54,429 nt of DNA from Paludibacteraceae bacterium (GCA_024692565.1 JAILMN010000016.1:1-54429), one strand, 5' to 3'. Shown: positions 34,596 to 43,958, counted from the stretch's first letter. Notes: a model not told the origin generated them from the sequence alone. Program-made: numbers and translations.

Positions 34596-36371
34596 TTATT
34601 TGATGATGACGTCGTCCATGCGGGCCATGATACGGGGTTTGGAGCAGAAATCACGGAGTTTGAGGAGCAGTTTCTCCTCGTCGGTGGTTTGGTCGAACAT
34701 CTTCAGCATCTCTGCGAACGGATCTTGTTTCTCGGGGAAGTAGGTGAGTTGATAGGACTCAAGTTCCGCCAACTCCACCGCCATGGCGATGGCGTTATCG
34801 ATGTTACCGAGTTCGTCCACGATACCGATCTCGACACCTTTGGTACCCAACCACACACGTCCTTCGCCGATGGCTTTGATAGCATCCTGGCTCATGTGAC
34901 GTCCTTCGGCACAACGGCGGGTGAAGAGGTCATAGCCACGCTCGACCATGGTCTGCATGAGCGCGTGCTCTTCGGCATTCATGCCTTTGTAGAATATGTT
35001 CGCCTCGAGGTCCGAGTGCTGGTTGGTCTTGACGCCGTCGATATCCAGACCCACTTTGTCACGCAGTTTGTTGACGTTAGGCACGGTGCCGAAGATACCG
35101 ATGGAACCGGTGATGGTGGTCGGCTCGGCGAAGATATAATCGGCGCCGCAGGAGATGTAATAACCACCCGAAGCGGCGTAGTCACCCATCGAAACGACAA
35201 CCGGTATGCTGTCCGCTTTGATCTTCTGCACGGCGCGCCATATCTGCTCGCTGGCATCTGCCGAACCACCCGGGCTGTTGACACGCAGCACGAGCGCTTT
35301 GATGGATTTGTCTTTGCGGATTTTCTTGAGCGTCTTGATGACGTTTTTGCCCACGATGCCGTCGCCGGACTCATCGCTGATCTCACCCTCGAGGTAGAGC
35401 ACCGCCACTTTGTCTTTCGCTTTGGACTCCGGACGTTTGACGAGCGCCAGCTTGCCGGTATTGAGGGTCGTGTAGTCTTTCGTTCCGGCGAAGATACGGA
35501 TGAGCGAATCCATGTCCTGACCATAGACGAGCGTGTCCACGAGGCCTGCTTTGAGTTGCTCGTCGGCTTCCTGAAGACCCATATAGCGGTCCGCGAGTGC
35601 GCTCAGTTGCTCCGGCGTGAGCTTACGCGAAGCACCTACAGCGGTTTTGTATTCGTCCCAGATGCCGGCGAGGTACTGCTCGGTCTGCAGACGGTCCGCT
35701 TCGGACATCGAGGTGCGGAAGAAGGGTTCGACCGCCGATTTGAACGTACCGACCTTGAGGATCTGCATCTCCACGCCGAGTTTCTCCATGGCGCGGGTGT
35801 AGTACATCTTCTGCGCCGTCAGACCATTCCACTGCACCTGACCGGTCGGGTCGAGGCAGATACGGTCCGCCACCGAAGCGATGTAGTAGTTGGTCTGGCC
35901 GTAATTAGCCGCCGAAGCGACGATCCATTTGCCGCTGGTTTTGAAGTCGAGCAGCGCATCGCGGATGGTTTTGGCACTCGCCGGAGCCATGGCTAACTGA
36001 CCGCCGTCTAACCAGATTCCGAGGATCTTGTCATCGTTCTTAGCCAAACGGATGTTGGACAAGATCTCGTCCAGACCGACCGTGCTTTGGTCGGCATAGT
36101 TGCCATAATAGGGCATCTGGCCCATGAGGTCGGCAAATGGGTTCTCCTCCTGCGCCTGCTCGACCAAGGTGCCATTGAGCTCGAGGCGATAGACCGTTTT
36201 GTCCTTCAGGGTAACCGCCGACGGGGACAACATATCGCCCATCAACCAACCGAGGATAGCACTGCAGATGAAATACACTGCGAAGAAAATGAGGCAACCA
36301 CCGAGGCAGCCTACTCTGCGGCGCGGGCGAACCTGGTCGCCTTCCACCACTACTTTACGACGAAAACACAT
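34596..36371 (-). CDS. sppA: Signal peptide peptidase SppA, long (67K) type
   Basis: SppA is a membrane serine protease that degrades cleaved signal peptides using a Ser-Lys dyad. An N-terminal membrane segment (LGGCLIFFAVYFICSAILGWL) is followed by two ClpP-like repeats. The lysine is expected in the first half (SGKWIVASAANYGQTNYYIA), and the serine lies in MGDYAASGGYYI in the second. At 591 aa it is the duplicated type. It stands between rnhB and lpxK in one operon. Confidence 0.94.
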   Translation of the reverse strand: MCFRRKVVVEGDQVRPRRRVGCLGGCLIFFAVYFICSAILGWLMGDMLSPSAVTLKDKTVYRLELNGTLVEQAQEENPFADLMGQMPYYGNYADQSTVGLDEILSNIRLAKNDDKILGIWLDGGQLAMAPASAKTIRDALLDFKTSGKWIVASAANYGQTNYYIASVADRICLDPTGQVQWNGLTAQKMYYTRAMEKLGVEMQILKVGTFKSAVEPFFRTSMSEADRLQTEQYLAGIWDEYKTAVGASRKLTPEQLSALADRYMGLQEADEQLKAGLVDTLVYGQDMDSLIRIFAGTKDYTTLNTGKLALVKRPESKAKDKVAVLYLEGEISDESGDGIVGKNVIKTLKKIRKDKSIKALVLRVNSPGGSADASEQIWRAVQKIKADSIPVVVSMGDYAASGGYYISCGADYIFAEPTTITGSIGIFGTVPNVNKLRDKVGLDIDGVKTNQHSDLEANIFYKGMNAEEHALMQTMVERGYDLFTRRCAEGRHMSQDAIKAIGEGRVWLGTKGVEIGIVDELGNIDNAIAMAVELAELESYQLTYFPEKQDPFAEMLKMFDQTTDEEKLLLKLRDFCSKPRIMARMDDVIIK

Positions 36372-36373
36372 AA

Positions 36374-36400
36374 TGATTTACGATTTACGATTTAACGATT
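36374..36400 (-). repeat. AATCGTA heptamer array at the rnhB-sppA junction
   Basis: Three units of AATCGT(T)A on the coding strand, ending in AATCATTATG whose ATG starts sppA. Orientation equals that of the other junction arrays. Confidence 0.75.
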
Positions 36401-36402
36401 TT

Positions 36403-37020
36403 TTATTTATTTAGTTTCAAATTGAATGTCATCCGATGGTACGGCGTGGGGCCGTATTTCTTCAGCGCGGCATAGTGTTCGGCAGTCGGGTAACCCATGT
36501 TGGTGTTCCATCCGTACTGCGGGTACTGCTCGTGCAAGCGCCGCATATAATCGTCCCGGTAGGTCTTCGCCAGCACGCTCGCTGCCGCTATCGACATGTA
36601 GGTCGCGTCCCCGTGCACCACGGTGTCTGCTGGTATCTCCAGCAACTCGCCTTCCGGCACGTACGGCTTCCATTTATTGCCGTCCACGAGGATATGTTGC
36701 GGACGAACGGACAGCTTATCCAATGCCCGCTGCATGCCCAAAATCGAGCACTGCAGGATGTTGCGTTCGTCGATCTCCTGCGCCGTCACTTCGACCACCG
36801 CCCAGGCTACCGCTTCCCGCTCGATCACCGGTCGCAAGGCATACCGCTGCTTCTCCGTCAGTTGCTTCGAGTCGTTGAGCCATGCGAACTCCGGCACCTG
36901 CTCCACGCGTTCGGGGTCGAGGATGACCGCTGCGGCAAACACACTCCCTGCCAACGGTCCGCGTCCCGCTTCGTCACAACCGGCTTCTATCAGCCCTGAT
37001 ATCATCTGCGTCTTTAACAT
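36403..37020 (-). CDS. rnhB: Ribonuclease HII
   Basis: RNase HII cuts RNA in RNA-DNA hybrids and removes misincorporated ribonucleotides. The DEDD metal ligands are visible: D16 and E17 in EAGCDEAGRGPLAG, D in ILVDGNK and D in GDATYMSIAAASVLAK. At 205 aa it is complete. It is the first gene of an operon with sppA, lpxK, the ABC exporter and mnmA. The 125 bases upstream carry an AGGACC-TGT-GGTCCT hairpin but no clear promoter. Confidence 0.95.
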   Translation of the reverse strand: MLKTQMISGLIEAGCDEAGRGPLAGSVFAAAVILDPERVEQVPEFAWLNDSKQLTEKQRYALRPVIEREAVAWAVVEVTAQEIDERNILQCSILGMQRALDKLSVRPQHILVDGNKWKPYVPEGELLEIPADTVVHGDATYMSIAAASVLAKTYRDDYMRRLHEQYPQYGWNTNMGYPTAEHYAALKKYGPTPYHRMTFNLKLNK

Positions 37021-37145
37021 ATTTTTCTTTTAGGACCTGTGGTCCTGGGGTCCCCGGAAATTTTAATTTTTGGGGAGAGCCGAGCTATTTCGAGTACCTT
37101 TAGCCAAGCTGCGCTTGAGCTCGTGTACGAGGAATTTGCCGGCGA

Positions 37146-39329
37146 CTAAAAGGGGTGCCCGATAGCAAAATGGAACGTCATATCGTCTTTCCAGCATAGT
37201 CCGTGCGGCGCGGTACGCCATTGTTTGCCTTCGGCGATGCGACTCGGGTCGTGCAACTTGACGCCGAAGTCCACGCGGAAAATGAGTATCGACAGGTCGA
37301 AACGGATGCCAACGCCATAGCTCCACGCGATCTGCTTGTAGAACTGATCCCAGAGGAACACACCGCCGGGTTGGTTATCATAATCGCGGATGGTCCATAT
37401 GTTGCCCGCGTCCATGAACGCCGCTAACTCTAAGAACTTGAGCACCTTATAGCGGTACTCGAGGTTCATATCCAGATGGATGTCTCCCGCCTGCAAGTCA
37501 TAGACGAGCGCGTTTCCCGCACCGCGGAACGTACCGGGTCCGAGCGTGCGTGCCTGCCATCCGCGGATACCGTTCGCGCCACCGCCGAAATAGCGTTTCT
37601 CGAAGGGCACGATGCCGGCATTCAGGTACGGCACCGCGACACCTATACCGATGTGCCCCACCATGTGGTGCTGCGGCGTGATGATGCCGTGGTAGGTGAA
37701 GTTGATATCGCCTTTCGCATACTGCGCAAACGGGATGTTCCATATCATGTACGCGCCGTCTTTGTTCTTCGGGAAATTGAAGATCCGGCTCAGGCCATAC
37801 AGGAAATTGCCGGCGGTCTCCACGCGCATCGCGAGCTGCAGATAGGAGCGGTTCGGGAAACGCTGGTTGTAGGTCGAATAGGACGCCGTGTAGTTCCAAT
37901 CGACGATGAAATGGTCCTCGTAGCTCGCTTTCAGCACCGACGAGCGGTCCATGAACTCCTTCTTGAATCGCTCCGACACCCACGGCAAGTAGATATAGTT
38001 GATATCGACGAGGTTGAACTGATGGGTCCAGCGGCTGCCGGGTCGGCGCGGCAGGAAATAGGCTAAGGTTGCCGTGGCGATCGTACGGGTGTACTCCTCC
38101 GGACGCTGCTGATAGTTGTAGGCGATGCTCACTTTGACGTTCGACGGGAACAGCAGTCCTGCCTCCGCTTTCGCCTCGATGGCACGACCGCCGTTGGCGC
38201 GCCATTCGTACGACGCACGACCGCCCAAAGAGAGCATCTCCGCGCCGTGGAAAATATTCTTGTTGCTATACGTCAGACCCGCTGCCACGCCCCAATCGCC
38301 GGCGCTGTAAGTACCTTCTATCTCCGCCGAAACGGCATTGAGACGACCTCGCGAAACGCTGATCGTGCAGTCTAACAGGCTGTCGCCTACCGGTGTGAAC
38401 GCGATGTCCACGTACTTGACCGGAGGCAGCGCACTCATGCGCGCGTACGTTCGCTCCACGCGCCACTCCGCATACCGCTCGCCTTCCTTGATGCGCGTCG
38501 CACGCTTCAGCGCACTCTTGCGCAAGAACGGATGGTCCAGTTTATACTCGATGCTCCGCACCGTGTAGCGGCGTTGATAGCGTTCGCGCGTAGCCGAATC
38601 CAGATGCAGCACATAGGGCGCGGCATGAATCACCACGTCCACCTGGTGCGAGTTCAGCGAGCTGTCCGCCGTGAACTCCAACATCGATTTCTCAAAGTAA
38701 TAATAACCGCGGTTGCGAAGAACCGTCGTGATACGTTCGCGCTCTTCATCCAACATCGCCGTCGAGAACTGATCGCCCGGATGAACCTTGCACGCCGGAC
38801 TCTTCGCGATATCCGCTATCGCCTCAACCGGCAAATCGACGTCGTAGTTGCGAATGAAATAGGGCTCGTTCGCCGTCACCACATAGGTCAGGTCCACCTT
38901 GCGGTTCTTGATCTTCACCACCGTGTCCACTTCGGCTTGGAAATAACCCATGTTGTTCATCTGCTGACGCAACTGCTGCATACTGATGATGGTCAGCGTG
39001 GAGTCGTAAATCACCGGCGCCTCACCCATCTTGTGCGCATTCTCCGCCAATTTCTTCTTCGCCTTCGTGCTCGTGTCCGCCGGAGCCGTGTTATACACAT
39101 CCAACTGCAGCTTCCAAAAACCGAAAATCTCCGTGTTTTGCTTCTGACGCAAGTACGCACGCAGATCGACGTCCTCCTGCACTTTCGGGTCCGAACATTT
39201 GACGCGAGCCTTGTTCAGCAAATACTGACCCTCCGGCACGAATTTCGTCGTGTTGCAGGACGAGAAAGTCAACAGCAAAACACCGATGACCAAAGGCAAA
39301 AATCCATATGTACGGAGTACGCGTAACAT
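37146..39329 (-). CDS. TamL-like outer membrane lipoprotein of the BamA/Omp85 superfamily
   Basis: The 727-aa protein has a lipoprotein signal (LLLTFSSCNTT, Cys near residue 25), POTRA-like repeats up to about residue 330, and a 16-strand Omp85 barrel. GGANGIRGW is the lid-loop (L6) motif, and the C-terminal IGHPF ends in phenylalanine as in a barrel signal. A lipidated Omp85 is typical of Bacteroidota TamL. The usual partner tamB is not adjacent. It shares a symmetric divergent promoter with the SpoU methyltransferase gene. Confidence 0.9.
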   Translation of the reverse strand: MLRVLRTYGFLPLVIGVLLLTFSSCNTTKFVPEGQYLLNKARVKCSDPKVQEDVDLRAYLRQKQNTEIFGFWKLQLDVYNTAPADTSTKAKKKLAENAHKMGEAPVIYDSTLTIISMQQLRQQMNNMGYFQAEVDTVVKIKNRKVDLTYVVTANEPYFIRNYDVDLPVEAIADIAKSPACKVHPGDQFSTAMLDEERERITTVLRNRGYYYFEKSMLEFTADSSLNSHQVDVVIHAAPYVLHLDSATRERYQRRYTVRSIEYKLDHPFLRKSALKRATRIKEGERYAEWRVERTYARMSALPPVKYVDIAFTPVGDSLLDCTISVSRGRLNAVSAEIEGTYSAGDWGVAAGLTYSNKNIFHGAEMLSLGGRASYEWRANGGRAIEAKAEAGLLFPSNVKVSIAYNYQQRPEEYTRTIATATLAYFLPRRPGSRWTHQFNLVDINYIYLPWVSERFKKEFMDRSSVLKASYEDHFIVDWNYTASYSTYNQRFPNRSYLQLAMRVETAGNFLYGLSRIFNFPKNKDGAYMIWNIPFAQYAKGDINFTYHGIITPQHHMVGHIGIGVAVPYLNAGIVPFEKRYFGGGANGIRGWQARTLGPGTFRGAGNALVYDLQAGDIHLDMNLEYRYKVLKFLELAAFMDAGNIWTIRDYDNQPGGVFLWDQFYKQIAWSYGVGIRFDLSILIFRVDFGVKLHDPSRIAEGKQWRTAPHGLCWKDDMTFHFAIGHPF

Positions 39330-39339
39330 AAATAGCCCG

Positions 39340-39387
39340 CAAAATTACAAAAATATTTTGACATGTCAAAATTTTTTACTACTTTTG
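39340..39387. promoter_or_regulatory. Symmetric divergent promoter pair with shared palindrome
   Basis: An 18-bp perfect palindrome ATTTTGACATGTCAAAAT (39355-39372) supplies a TTTG -33 box in each direction. Each is followed after exactly 19 bases by a -7 box: TACTTTTG (39380-39387, plus) for the methyltransferase and TAATTTTG (39347-39340, minus) for tamL. The two promoters must compete for polymerase, or one factor bound at the palindrome could control both. Confidence 0.8.
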
Positions 39388-39407
39388 TCGCCGATTTCGG
39401 TATTATT

Positions 39408-40187
39408 ATGGAAAAAATTGCAAAATCGCAGGTCAAACTTGTAAAAAGTTTGCAACTTAAGAAGTTCCGGGACGAACTCGGACTCTTCGTCGCAGAAGGC
39501 GAAAAATGTGTGTCTGAACTCGCCAAATCCTTCGAACTTGTTCACCTGTATATAAACAGCGAAGCAATAAACGGCGAAGCCTATCAACGCGAAGCAATAA
39601 ACGTTCCAAAGGAACAACTGGAGCAGATGAGTGGCTTGCGCACACCCCAAGGCGTCATCGGTGTCTTCAAGAAAAAGTCCGACCCGTCCGCCCCGTCCGA
39701 CAAGTCCGAAGCTATCAACTCCCTCGCCCTCGCCCTCGCCCTCGACGGCATCCAGGACCCCGGCAACCTCGGCACCATCATCCGCACCTGCGATTGGTTC
39801 GGCGTGCATGATATCTTCTGTTCGCGCGACACCGCCGATTGTTACAACCCCAAAGTGGTGCAAGCTACGATGGGTGCCCTGGCTCGCGTCCGTATCCACT
39901 ACGTGGATCTGCCTGCCTGGCTCGCTGAGCAACAATGCCCGATTTTCGGCACACTCCTCGATGGCAAAAACATGTATGACGTCCTGTCGGCAATCAATCG
40001 TCAATCGTCAATCGTCCAATCGTCAATTATTGTGATGGGCAACGAAGGCAACGGCATTTCTTCCGCCGTGCGTCAACTCATCACGCACCCCATTCGCATC
40101 CCCTCCTATCCAAAAAACGCTGAGACTTCGGAAAGCCTCAACGTTTCTATCGCAACCGCCATTGTCCTCGCGGAGTTTCGCCGTTAG
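39408..40187 (+). CDS. SpoU/TrmH-family RNA 2'-O-ribose methyltransferase
   Basis: SPOUT-fold enzymes of this family methylate ribose in rRNA or tRNA. An N-terminal substrate-binding domain ([11 protein letters not shown]) is followed by the knotted catalytic domain with [18 protein letters not shown] and [11 protein letters not shown]. The start MEKIAKSQ was chosen because the upstream codons overlap the promoter; length is then 259 aa. Two insertion repeats are carried: one giving [12 protein letters not shown] (shared with murG) and a CAATCGT heptamer array giving [11 protein letters not shown] just before the last motif. The exact target is unknown. It ends overlapping thrS by four bases. 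Confidence 0.92.
   Translation: MEKIAKSQVKLVKSLQLKKFRDELGLFVAEGEKCVSELAKSFELVHLYINSEAINGEAYQREAINVPKEQLEQMSGLRTPQGVIGVFKKKSDPSAPSDKSEAINSLALALALDGIQDPGNLGTIIRTCDWFGVHDIFCSRDTADCYNPKVVQATMGALARVRIHYVDLPAWLAEQQCPIFGTLLDGKNMYDVLSAINRQSSIVQSSIIVMGNEGNGISSAVRQLITHPIRIPSYPKNAETSESLNVSIATAIVLAEFRR
39550..39618 (+). repeat. Repeat inside the SpoU gene shared with murG
   Basis: Contains two exact copies of GCGAAGCAATAAACG and the block GTTCCAAAGGAAC, a near palindrome. Two 23-base blocks match the murG repeat at 21/23 and 20/23 positions. The frame stays open. Confidence 0.6.
39995..40028 (+). repeat. AATCGTC heptamer array inside the SpoU gene
   Basis: Four units of AATCGTC (one with an extra C) in the coding direction, the same unit as at the operon junctions. 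It encodes a loop ahead of the SAM-site motif VMGNEGNG. Confidence 0.8.
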
Positions 40188-42157
40188 TACGCGGACATCT
40201 GTTCGCGTACCGTATTATTGATGAACTCCGCGAACTCCTGGATGGTCATCTGACCCTTCTCTTCCGCACCCTGCTGGCGAACGCTCACAAGACCCTGTTC
40301 GGCCTCTTTCTCGCCCACAATCAGCATGTACGGAATACGTTTCAATTCGTTGTCGCGAATCTTACGTCCGAGCTTCTCGTTGCGGTCGTCCACAATCACG
40401 CGAACATCCTGATCCTCAAGCAGTTCCTTCACTTTCCATGCGTACTCGTTGCTCTTCTCCGAGATAGGCAGAACGACCGCCTGATCCGGCGTCAACCACA
40501 GCGGGAATTTACCCGCCGTGTGCTCGATCAGAACCGCTACGAAACGCTCCATACTGCCGAACGGCGCACGGTGAATCATCACCGGACGATGTTTCTGGTT
40601 GTCCTCGCCGGTATATTCGAGTTCAAATCGCTCCGGCAGGTTGTAATCCACCTGGATCGTACCTAACTGCCAACGGCGACCCAACGCATCTTTCACCATG
40701 AAATCCAACTTCGGACCGTAGAAAGCGGCCTCGCCCGTCTCTTCGCGGGCCGGCAGATTCATCTCCTTGCATGCCTCGCGAATCGCATTCTCTGCGTGCT
40801 CCCATATCTCGTCCGAACCTACGTATTTCTCGTGATTATTCGGGTCGCGAAGCGAGATCTGCGCCTCGTAATTCTCGAAGTTCAACGCCTTGAAAATAAT
40901 ATTGATGATCTCCATCACGCGGATGAATTCCTGCTTCACCTGGTCGGGACGGCAGAAGATATGCGCGTCATCTTGAGTAAAGGAGCGCACGCGTGTGAGA
41001 CCGTGTAACTCGCCGCTTTGCTCGTAGCGATAAACGGTACCAAACTCCGCACAGCGGAACGGCAAATCCTTGTAACTACGCGGGCTGTTTTTGTATATCG
41101 CGCAGTGGTGCGGGCAGTTCATTGGCTTCAGCAGATATACCTCGCCCTCTTCCGGCGTCGTGATCGGTTGGAACGAGTCCTTGCCGTAGTGATCCCAGTG
41201 ACCCGAAGTCATATACAGCTGCTTGCTTCCGATATGCGGAGTGATAACTTGTTCGTAGCCGTAACGCTTCTGTATCTTCTTCAGAAAATCTTCCAGACGC
41301 AGACGCAGCGCCGTACCTTTCGGCAACCAGATAGGCAGGCCTTTGCCCACCATGTCGCTGAACATGAATAGCTCCAAATCTTTTCCGATCTTGCGGTGGT
41401 CGCGTTTCTTGGCTTCTTCCAGCAGCGCCAAGTACTCATCCAGCATCGCTTTCTTCGGGAATGAGATGCCGTAGATACGCGTCATCATCGGGCGTTTCTC
41501 GTCGCCGCGCCAGTATGCCGCCGAACAACTCAGCACTTTCACCGCCTTGATCGGCTCGGTGCTTAGCAGGTGCGGACCGCGACACAAATCTGTGAAATTA
41601 CCCTGCGTATACGTGGTGATATGTCCGTCCTCTAACTCCGATATCAACTCGCATTTATACGTCTGACCCTTGTCGCCGAAGGACTTCAACGCATCTGCCT
41701 TGGAAATCGATTGCTTCACCAGCGCCTCTTTCTTCGCGCGCAACTCAAGCATCTTGTTCTCGATAGCGGCAAAGCACGTGTCGTTGATCACCACGCCCTC
41801 AGGCGGCATCACGTCGTAATAAAATCCGTTCTCGATCGCCGGACCGATACCGAACTGAATACCCGGATACAACTCCTGCAGCGCCTCTGCCATCAAGTGC
41901 GAACTCGTGTGCCAGAAGGCATGCTTTGCCTCCTCGTCCTCCCATTTATGGAGTTTGATTGCCGCATCTTCGGTAATAGGATGGTTGAGTTCCACAATCT
42001 GAAAATCTGATTTCTGATCACTGAATACTGAATACTGAATACTTGCGCACAATACATCCTGCGCCAGACGATTGCTGATCGACTCAGCAATTTGCAACGG
42101 CGTCACGCCGTTCTCGTACTCACGGACGCTCCCGTCCGGAAAACTAATTTTTACCAT
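40184..42157 (-). CDS. thrS: Threonyl-tRNA synthetase
   Basis: ThrRS charges tRNA-Thr. Domain order is TGS (1-70), the second editing domain with [11 protein letters not shown], and the class II core with the zinc cysteine in [10 protein letters not shown] and motif 3 [11 protein letters not shown], then the anticodon-binding domain. The length of 657 aa is usual, but the TGS domain contains about 11 extra residues ([14 protein letters not shown]) encoded by AGTATTC-type heptamer repeats at 42001-42043. Confidence 0.97.
   Translation of the reverse strand: MVKISFPDGSVREYENGVTPLQIAESISNRLAQDVLCASIQYSVFSDQKSDFQIVELNHPITEDAAIKLHKWEDEEAKHAFWHTSSHLMAEALQELYPGIQFGIGPAIENGFYYDVMPPEGVVINDTCFAAIENKMLELRAKKEALVKQSISKADALKSFGDKGQTYKCELISELEDGHITTYTQGNFTDLCRGPHLLSTEPIKAVKVLSCSAAYWRGDEKRPMMTRIYGISFPKKAMLDEYLALLEEAKKRDHRKIGKDLELFMFSDMVGKGLPIWLPKGTALRLRLEDFLKKIQKRYGYEQVITPHIGSKQLYMTSGHWDHYGKDSFQPITTPEEGEVYLLKPMNCPHHCAIYKNSPRSYKDLPFRCAEFGTVYRYEQSGELHGLTRVRSFTQDDAHIFCRPDQVKQEFIRVMEIINIIFKALNFENYEAQISLRDPNNHEKYVGSDEIWEHAENAIREACKEMNLPAREETGEAAFYGPKLDFMVKDALGRRWQLGTIQVDYNLPERFELEYTGEDNQKHRPVMIHRAPFGSMERFVAVLIEHTAGKFPLWLTPDQAVVLPISEKSNEYAWKVKELLEDQDVRVIVDDRNEKLGRKIRDNELKRIPYMLIVGEKEAEQGLVSVRQQGAEEKGQMTIQEFAEFINNTVREQMSAY
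42001..42043 (-). repeat. Heptamer array inside thrS
   Basis: On the coding strand three copies of AGTATTC are followed by degenerate units AGTGATC, AGAAATC, AGATTTTC. Relatives of this unit (AGTAATC, ACTGATT) occur between genes elsewhere in the window. Confidence 0.75.
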
Positions 42158-42222
42158 ATTGAATAAACCTACAAATGTTTACGGCTCGAGGCCAACAACT
42201 GCCCCTTCGCACAAATCGGCTG

Positions 42223-42254
42223 CAAAATTACTACAAATTATTCAAATATACAAG
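42223..42254 (-). promoter_or_regulatory. Promoter of thrS
   Basis: CTTG (42254-42251), 20-base spacer, TAATTTTG (42230-42223) on the minus strand. The leader is about 60 bases with no recognisable T-box or operator. Confidence 0.75.
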
Positions 42255-42344
42255 ATTTTTAGCAAAAAAAATTAATCTAAGCTAGCTTGAGCATGGTTTT
42301 GTTTGCTAAAAAGATTGTAGTTTGCACGTTAGTGCGAACGTAAT

Positions 42345-42438
42345 TTCGGAGATGGAGAAGCCAATTGACTTTTGGCTTCGAAAAGGGAAGGCGGTCGGGG
42401 AGACCAAGCCGACCGAGAGACCAGAGGGGCGTGCCGAA
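42345..42438 (+). repeat. Two-hairpin repeat, copy B
   Basis: Hairpin 1 is GAAGCCAA (42357-42364), loop TTGACTT, TTGGCTTC (42372-42379). After the linker GAAAAGGGAA, hairpin 2 is GGC-GGTC (42390-42396), loop GGGGA, GACC-AA-GCC (42402-42410). Outer ends TTCGG and CCGAA can pair. The 94 bases are identical to copy A. It lies upstream of, and in the same direction as, the kinase gene, but before the kinase promoter. Confidence 0.85.
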
Positions 42439-42500
42439 ATACTGTTTTTTTTGTTGTCTTTGTTATTTGCGGGGCGCGGCGGCAAATTCTGCATTTTTTT

Positions 42501-42532
42501 CTTGCATATATGAAAATTTTGTTGTACCTTTG
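42501..42532 (+). promoter_or_regulatory. Promoter of the kinase gene
   Basis: CTTG (42501-42504), 20-base spacer, TACCTTTG (42525-42532). The start codon follows about 15 bases after the predicted start site. Confidence 0.8.
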
Positions 42533-42553
42533 CACCCACAAAAAAGTCTGGCT

Positions 42554-43876
42554 ATGATTGATTCTTCATTTATCATATCGCCCATAAGTGCCGATTTCTC
42601 CGATGTATGGTCGGAGCCGGAATTGTTGTCTTCCAAGGGACATAATGCTATTTATGTAGCCAAACGTTTCGGACGTCGGTATATCTTAAAGGCGCTTGCT
42701 GAACCGTATCGGGAGTCTACGCCGCACGTTGAGATGCTGCGCAAAGAGTTCTCGATAGGAGTCGGATTGGATCATCCGAATGTTGTTCGTTTGCTGGATT
42801 TCGGACGTATGGATTCCATCGGCTGGTACATCCAAATGGAGTATATCGATGGTATTACTTTGGACCAATTTCTGGAGACCAAACCTTCTGCTGCTACACG
42901 TCGCAAACTGCTGAATCAACTTCTGGATGCGTTGTCTTTCTTACACGAGCGGCAGATCATCCACCGCGACATCAAGCCGTCCAATATCCTCATCACCCGC
43001 AATGGAGCAACCGTCAAACTGATTGATTTTGGTGTGTCCGATACAGATGATTATGTGACCTTCAAACAGCCGGCAGGTTCGATGGCGTATATCGCTCCGG
43101 AGCAGTTAAACGGAGAAACAATTGACAACCGCGCAGATATTTATGCCGTAGGACGTATTATCGAATTACTCTTTCCGCATCGCTATAGAGTCATAGCACA
43201 CCGTTGCACGCGCGTGAAGCGTGCGCGTCGATATCTTTCATGCGCCCGTGTAGCGCGTGCGATAAAGCGCTCGGACAATTTGCGTTTATGGCTGCCATTG
43301 TCGCTACTGCTATTACTTATGTCTTGTGCAGCGGGATGGGGAATATATACCGGCTATCAGCGTTCGGAGCGCGCGCATAGTGAAAACGAAAACCAATTGT
43401 TTATCAATATTGATTCGCTGCGTGCACAGAATGAAAGACAGGAGGTACAAGTGGATTCGCTGCGTGTACAAAATAAGCAGCACCAAAAGCAAGTGGATTC
43501 TATAACGCACACAGTGAGCACCTTGGATAAACAAATCAACGCCCCATCACCTAAAGTTATGTTAGATACTAAAGCGCGGCAAATGTATGCTGATTATATC
43601 CGCTCTACGCGCATCGCGATTTCAAAAAGAGACACGGCTGCTTTGTTGCAAAACCATCCAACCCCTGCCGATTTGTTCTGGCAACGTAGAAAAGAGGTTC
43701 TGGATTCTATTTCAGACGATGGACTAAAAAGCTATTTCGATAGCCGTTTGCGGCATCATCATTCTACAATATACATGCCGTTTATCAGAGAGATAGCAGA
43801 AGAGCGAGCTCAGTTTATGCCTTCTCCGAATGATTGGTATCAGATGGGAATAGATATGGGTTTGGGATTATGGTAA
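42554..43876 (+). CDS. Membrane-anchored Ser/Thr (Hanks-type) protein kinase
   Basis: The 440-aa protein has an N-terminal cytoplasmic kinase domain: ATP lysine K46 (YILKAL), catalytic HRDIKPSN (137-144), DFG (158-160) and APE (181-183). A basic segment follows, then one membrane helix (about 246-266, WLPLSLLLLLMSCAAGWGIY), a coiled-coil-like heptad region (NIDSLRAQNERQEVQVDSLRVQN) and an outer domain of about 100 aa that was not recognised. The glycine-rich loop is weak and the C-lobe after APE is short. The start was set at MIDSSF because the longer frame reads through the repeat and promoter. The outer domain may sense an envelope signal. Confidence 0.9.
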   Translation: MIDSSFIISPISADFSDVWSEPELLSSKGHNAIYVAKRFGRRYILKALAEPYRESTPHVEMLRKEFSIGVGLDHPNVVRLLDFGRMDSIGWYIQMEYIDGITLDQFLETKPSAATRRKLLNQLLDALSFLHERQIIHRDIKPSNILITRNGATVKLIDFGVSDTDDYVTFKQPAGSMAYIAPEQLNGETIDNRADIYAVGRIIELLFPHRYRVIAHRCTRVKRARRYLSCARVARAIKRSDNLRLWLPLSLLLLLMSCAAGWGIYTGYQRSERAHSENENQLFINIDSLRAQNERQEVQVDSLRVQNKQHQKQVDSITHTVSTLDKQINAPSPKVMLDTKARQMYADYIRSTRIAISKRDTAALLQNHPTPADLFWQRRKEVLDSISDDGLKSYFDSRLRHHHSTIYMPFIREIAEERAQFMPSPNDWYQMGIDMGLGLW

Positions 43877-43925
43877 AATAAAAATAAGAAGTAACAAGAA
43901 TTTCTCGTATATCAAAAAAAAGCAG

Positions 43926-43933
43926 TACCTTTG
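43926..43933 (+). promoter_or_regulatory. -7 box for the 43959 gene
   Basis: TACCTTTG 25 bases before the start codon; the -33 region reads TTTC at 43901-43904 (21-base spacer). Confidence 0.65.
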
Positions 43934-43958
43934 CACCGGATTTAAAAATTTGATCATT

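Larger units (their letters stand above)
42158..42553. other. Gene-free region between thrS and the kinase gene
   Basis: This 396-base stretch holds the divergent thrS promoter (minus), a GTTTGCAC-GTTA-GTGCGAAC hairpin at about 42320-42340, copy B of the two-hairpin repeat, an AT-rich segment and the kinase promoter. The open frames through it are not credible genes. Confidence 0.7.

Noticed and set aside
37031..37056. Hairpin AGGACC-TGT-GGTCCT as terminator after tamL
   Set aside because: On the minus strand it is followed by A-rich sequence, not by T, so it does not look like an intrinsic terminator.
42322..42513. Small protein encoded by the two-hairpin repeat (both A and B read MEKPIDFWLRKGKAVG)
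   Set aside because: Copies A and B are identical in DNA, so shared peptide is no evidence. Copy C breaks the frame with a stop and changes amino acids while keeping the base pairs.
42365..42553. N-terminal extension of the kinase
   Set aside because: It passes through the repeat and the consensus promoter; the kinase domain begins after the inner ATG.
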